Shown in pieces: positions 60,887-64,000 of a DNA stretch of 64,000 nucleotides; the first letter of the stretch is position 1, and each line of letters begins with the position of its first letter. The notes beneath the pieces are model-generated. The model searched no databases. It was not told the origin of the DNA and was given only the letters and a program-made list of their open reading frames with translations. Source of the stretch: Lentinus brumalis (taxonomy: Eukaryota > Basidiomycota > Agaricomycetes > Polyporales > Polyporaceae); contig MARA01000023.1 of the NCBI GenBank assembly GCA_001792895.1, positions 62,001 through 126,000 on the forward strand, written 5' to 3'. The position numbers were made by a program, and so were the translations under genes.

Positions 60887-62354
60887 TTAAATCACGTCTC
60901 CCTGCATACAGCCCTCATCGCCTTTGAACCACTCCAAGAGGTCCCAGTCGTTCACACCACTGGAGCGGGGATCGACCGATATCTCCGAAGATCGGGACTT
61001 GGAGTCGAAATGGTATGGGTAATGAAGGTGTGACTTGTCAAGGGTCATGGTACAGGCATCCAGAGAACGCTCTCCAACGGTCTCAGTAGTTGACTTCCGG
61101 CACAGGCAAGGGCTGGGTGTTCTGATGTACGACGGCGGTATAGACTCGTCGTCCTGCGCCATGGAACTAAGCGGGGTCTTGAATGTAATCGCAGAGGGTG
61201 TCGAGGGAGGGAAGGCTTCCGGAGTGATGACGCGGTACTCCAAGACGCGAATGGCAATGAGGAGAGGTGGTATCGCCTGTATATTTGCATGCTCAACGCG
61301 ATGCCTTAGTAAAGTCGTGGAACGGATTGCTCACCTGCAGTTGTCCCAACATGGGAAGGAGGGCGTTCTGCACTGGGCTGTTCACACCACATGCGATGAT
61401 GCAGGAGAACGCAACCAACGTGTACAAGGACGCGCTCTCCACGAACATTGCGACGATGGAGGTGTACATACTTCGGATCGACGCGTCACCAATGTACCTC
61501 GGCAGGCGGCGACGGAAGTATATTAAGCGAAAGACAATAGCCAGAGTGAGAGTGACGTTGATCGAGAGCGAGAGGGCCAGGTAGGCCAAGGAGAGCGCTG
61601 TGCTACGGTCTGTCCACAAGTTGATGCTGAGCAAGCTGATGTTGCGCATCGACACGATCCCGAGGACTGAATTGAACGGTAAGTTGAATGGTCGAAAGGA
61701 ATAGGGGTGTACGTACCAACGAGGGATGCCAGCACCAAGATGCCAACCATCAGAATGCATCTGGAGAATCGAAAGAGAACGAAGAAGCGATAGAACTGTC
61801 CGTGCCTATGAGTTCGCCGACCACCGCTGGGATTGACAGTCGTACTACTGACCAGCATTCCGTCGGCAAACCAATTCAACACAACATATCTGTCCGCCAT
61901 TATGAGCACGGGCATCATAGGACTAGTCGAAGCTGCTTACACTGCTGTGACGGCGATATTGCCCGGTCGTTCCGCCGCCTCGACCATGTAAGCCAGGGGT
62001 CCGCCCGGAAAGTCTCGGTGGCCAAGAAACGCGTCGTGATTGACCCAGGCTTGCAGGCAAAGCCCAGAGGTTGCGAGGATGAACAAAACCGTGGCATACG
62101 TTATGGGGAACCAACCAGGCCTCTGTGGTCGCCTTGACCTCACGACATACGGTGAACGGTCGACGTAGAGACGTATCAGAAAGGTGTAGAGAGTGAAGTG
62201 GACACCTGTTCACCCGTGGTTTGGTAGACGGTAACTCGCATATGAGGCGAGAGCACACACCATAGGTGATGGTCGAGAGGATGACACCAACCATGTTCAC
62301 AGTCCCGATGGTAGCGTCGAGATCCTCCGGAACTGATGCTTTCGTAGGAGCCAT
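60887..62354 (-). CDS. Fungal multi-pass membrane protein of unknown function
   Basis: Six exons keep frame: 62261-62354, 61941-62205, 61853-61922, 61717-61795, 61335-61666 and 60887-61276, about 409 residues. Start MAPTKASVPEDLDATIGTVN is followed by a first hydrophobic segment (VGVILSTITYG), then further segments (HFTLYTFLIRLYVDR, WFPITYATVLFILATSGLCL, CILMVGILVLASLVG, LSLAYLALSLSINVTLTLAIV, SASLYTLVAFSCIIACG), about seven helices in all. The C-terminal tail (about 120 residues) is hydrophilic, Ser/Asp-rich and cytoplasmic if the topology is receptor-like. It resembles unnamed seven-helix families of Agaricomycetes but not the DUF6533 genes nearby. Role unknown. Confidence 0.75.
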
Positions 62355-63103
62355 GATATGGTGGGAAGTGGGTAGGTAATTTCGAGAGTCCAGAGCGAAT
62401 CTCTGAGCAAGCGAGTGAGAGGGCGTGCACCTCTTAAGAGATGGCTCAATGGCCGAAGACGGTGCAGTCGTCCCGAGCACGAGCGGAGCCATAAGGTTAT
62501 CCGGATATCTCAGCTCACTTGTCAACGTACCGAGCAAGTACCGAGCCCTTCTTTTGTTCCTACAGAAGAACTCACATACCGCAGTGGGGTGTCGCAGGTG
62601 GGTGGGTTGGGTCGTCCGAGGTCGTCCGTCCTGGTGCCACAACAGCGCCGCTGATAAATGAAAATCTGGTGACGTGAGTCACACAAGGAGACCCATAGAA
62701 CGCTTCACCTTTGAGCTTTCGAGAAAGAACTAGCAACTGTAAACGGTTTACAGTCAACATACTTACATGGTCGCACCCATCGGAAAGACGCCCAGATAGT
62801 AGACTTCTGTCCGGACCGGAATAGAACCCGAACATGTTACCACGAGGCAGGAGGAACTTCGAACCGAGAGCATGCATACACACGTCGTTCGAAGACGAAC
62901 GCGCCTCGGGAACGTCGAGTTGCTGAGCGTAGCGCAGGCAGCTCTTTGACGCGAGTGACTACGACATCACGGCTTCGCAGACTTCACTTCTTTGAGTGTA
63001 CCTCGGACACGTTCCAGCCACATGTCTAGAATGCCTAGCTGCATCGTGCTGTCGTGACTATGCTCATCCCCTTTGGGGCTGGCATCCGAAGCTGGAACGC
63101 GGC
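62355..63103. other. Intergenic
   Basis: 5' flank of the membrane-protein gene and 3' flank of the glomulin-like gene; no gene recognised. Confidence 0.5.
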
Positions 63104-63953
63104 TCAGCTGGATTCGCGGCCTGCAGGAATGTCACTCATGCGGCTTACCTGTCTGCCAAGCTTCTAGACGTCGAAGAAGGGGTTGCAGCAACTCACGTTC
63201 CACAACCTTTCGCGCCCCGTCATCCCGAACGCCGGTCTATCCGGATGAGCAAGTCAACGCTCAGTGCGGGACGGCGGCGGGTTAAGTGCGGCGCACCTGG
63301 TTCTTAGTGTCTCTCAGGAGCAGCATGTAATAGAAGGCCAGACACTCGACCATCCGCAGCGGCTCGGCGCTTTTCAGGAAGTCATCCAGAGAGACCGACT
63401 CGAGGTCTGGAGGGTCCGGGCGCAGGACGATAGGGCCGAAGGTTGAGAGAAGGAGCGGGGACGCGAACATGTTCTTGTCCTTAGCGGCAAGCCCTTCGAG
63501 GACAGCTTCCTTGAGTAAACCCACTGCGGCGACGTGCATTTGGGGAGGGACATCCTTGTCGCCCAGAATGTCGTGCAAAAGGTGGAAGCGGACGGGTGAC
63601 GGCGCCAGGCCCAGGACTAACGAGAGTACACGGTAGGTGTAATGTCTGATTTCGGGGTCCGAATGATTGCTCGCGAGATGTGGCAGGAGATGGACCAGCG
63701 GGACGATTAGATCAACGCTGAGCTCGGGTCGTGGTGTCTGCGATCGGAGAGGTGCAAGCGAGGACAGCAGGATGGAGAGGACTTCATCGAGGGCAACATT
63801 GGATTGGATGGATGAGAGAACAATAGGGAAGAATGCCGAGAGCGTCTGGGTTGAGAAGGTGTAGGTGGGTTCGTGAGCCAGGAGGACCAAGGATACCAGG
63901 GAAGGGCGAGATTCGTAGTAACGCGTATCCACACCGAGAGCGCGGAGTGCACT
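63104..63953 (-). CDS. Helical-repeat protein, possibly YAP-binding/ALF4/glomulin family (5' part outside window)
   Basis: The C-terminal portion is readable in three exons: 63297-63953 (acceptor at 63954-63956), 63149-63236 and 63104-63120 (17 nt), ending EAWQTGRESS. The long exon is built of amphipathic helices rich in Leu (SVDLIVPLVHLLPHLASNH, YRVLSLVLGLAPSPVRFHL, HVAAVGLLKEAVLEGL) like ARM/HEAT solenoids; then KNQ-TGVRDDGARKVVEREL follows. This looks like the fungal YAP-binding/ALF4/glomulin group, which is linked to cullin-ligase regulation in other organisms, but I am not certain. No ATG in this window; the gene continues past the right edge. Confidence 0.55.
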
Positions 63954-64000
63954 CTAGATCATTGATATCAGAAGCGCATCGTCGCGGAGCGAAAAAGTCA

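Noticed and set aside
1..64000. CRISPR arrays, insertion sequences or LTR elements
   Set aside because: No regularly spaced direct repeats, long terminal repeats, or transposase/reverse transcriptase motifs were seen.

Overview
The window reads as nuclear DNA of an Agaricomycete-like basidiomycete fungus. Genes carry many short (about 50-65 nt) GT-AG introns, and several families are typical of mushroom-forming fungi: DUF6533 membrane proteins, a DUF6589-like protein and a RecQ-like helicase with a long tail. All exon models come from reading splice sites and keeping frame; no alignment or expression data were available.

Layout. 0-4 kb: the 3' end of a RecQ-like helicase runs off the left edge and converges on a DUF6589-like gene. 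4.1-6.05 kb: a truncated, frameshifted copy of the 5' half of RPN1 (26S proteasome). 6.05-15.26 kb: a gene-poor, repeat-bearing 9.2-kb stretch separating it from the intact RPN1 (15.5-19.2 kb). 19.7-21.1 kb: a DUF6533 membrane-protein gene (minus strand). 21.6-24.0 kb: a secreted GH89 alpha-N-acetylglucosaminidase. Then a tRNA-Ala(CGC) with an intron, SDH4 (complex II anchor), an aminoglycoside-phosphotransferase-like kinase and TOA2 (TFIIA small subunit). 33.5-50.9 kb: a family array of DUF6533 genes (one distant member, four close paralogs) with three 3'-end gene relics, interrupted by an RRG7-like mitochondrial nuclease-fold protein and an RNA-dependent RNA polymerase of the RNA-silencing type. 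51.3-55.8 kb: a divergent pair, a MOB protein with a long acidic tail and an NCS1 nucleobase permease. 56-60.2 kb: a secreted S9 peptidase and the kinetochore subunit SPC25. 60.9-64 kb: a 7-TM-like membrane protein and the 3' part of a helical-repeat (glomulin/ALF4-like) gene that leaves the right edge.

The housekeeping genes (RPN1, SDH4, TOA2, SPC25, tRNA) are unrelated in function and simply adjacent. The structured part is the DUF6533 family: the same ten-exon layout, including a 17-nt exon, is kept in four plus-strand paralogs, and exons 2-10 are kept in an inverted minus-strand copy. The other notable event is the segmental duplication of the RPN1 5' half, whose dead copy has a G-quadruplex motif just past one breakpoint and an inverted repeat just before the other. 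No virus, transposon with intact ends, CRISPR array or bacterial-type operon was seen.
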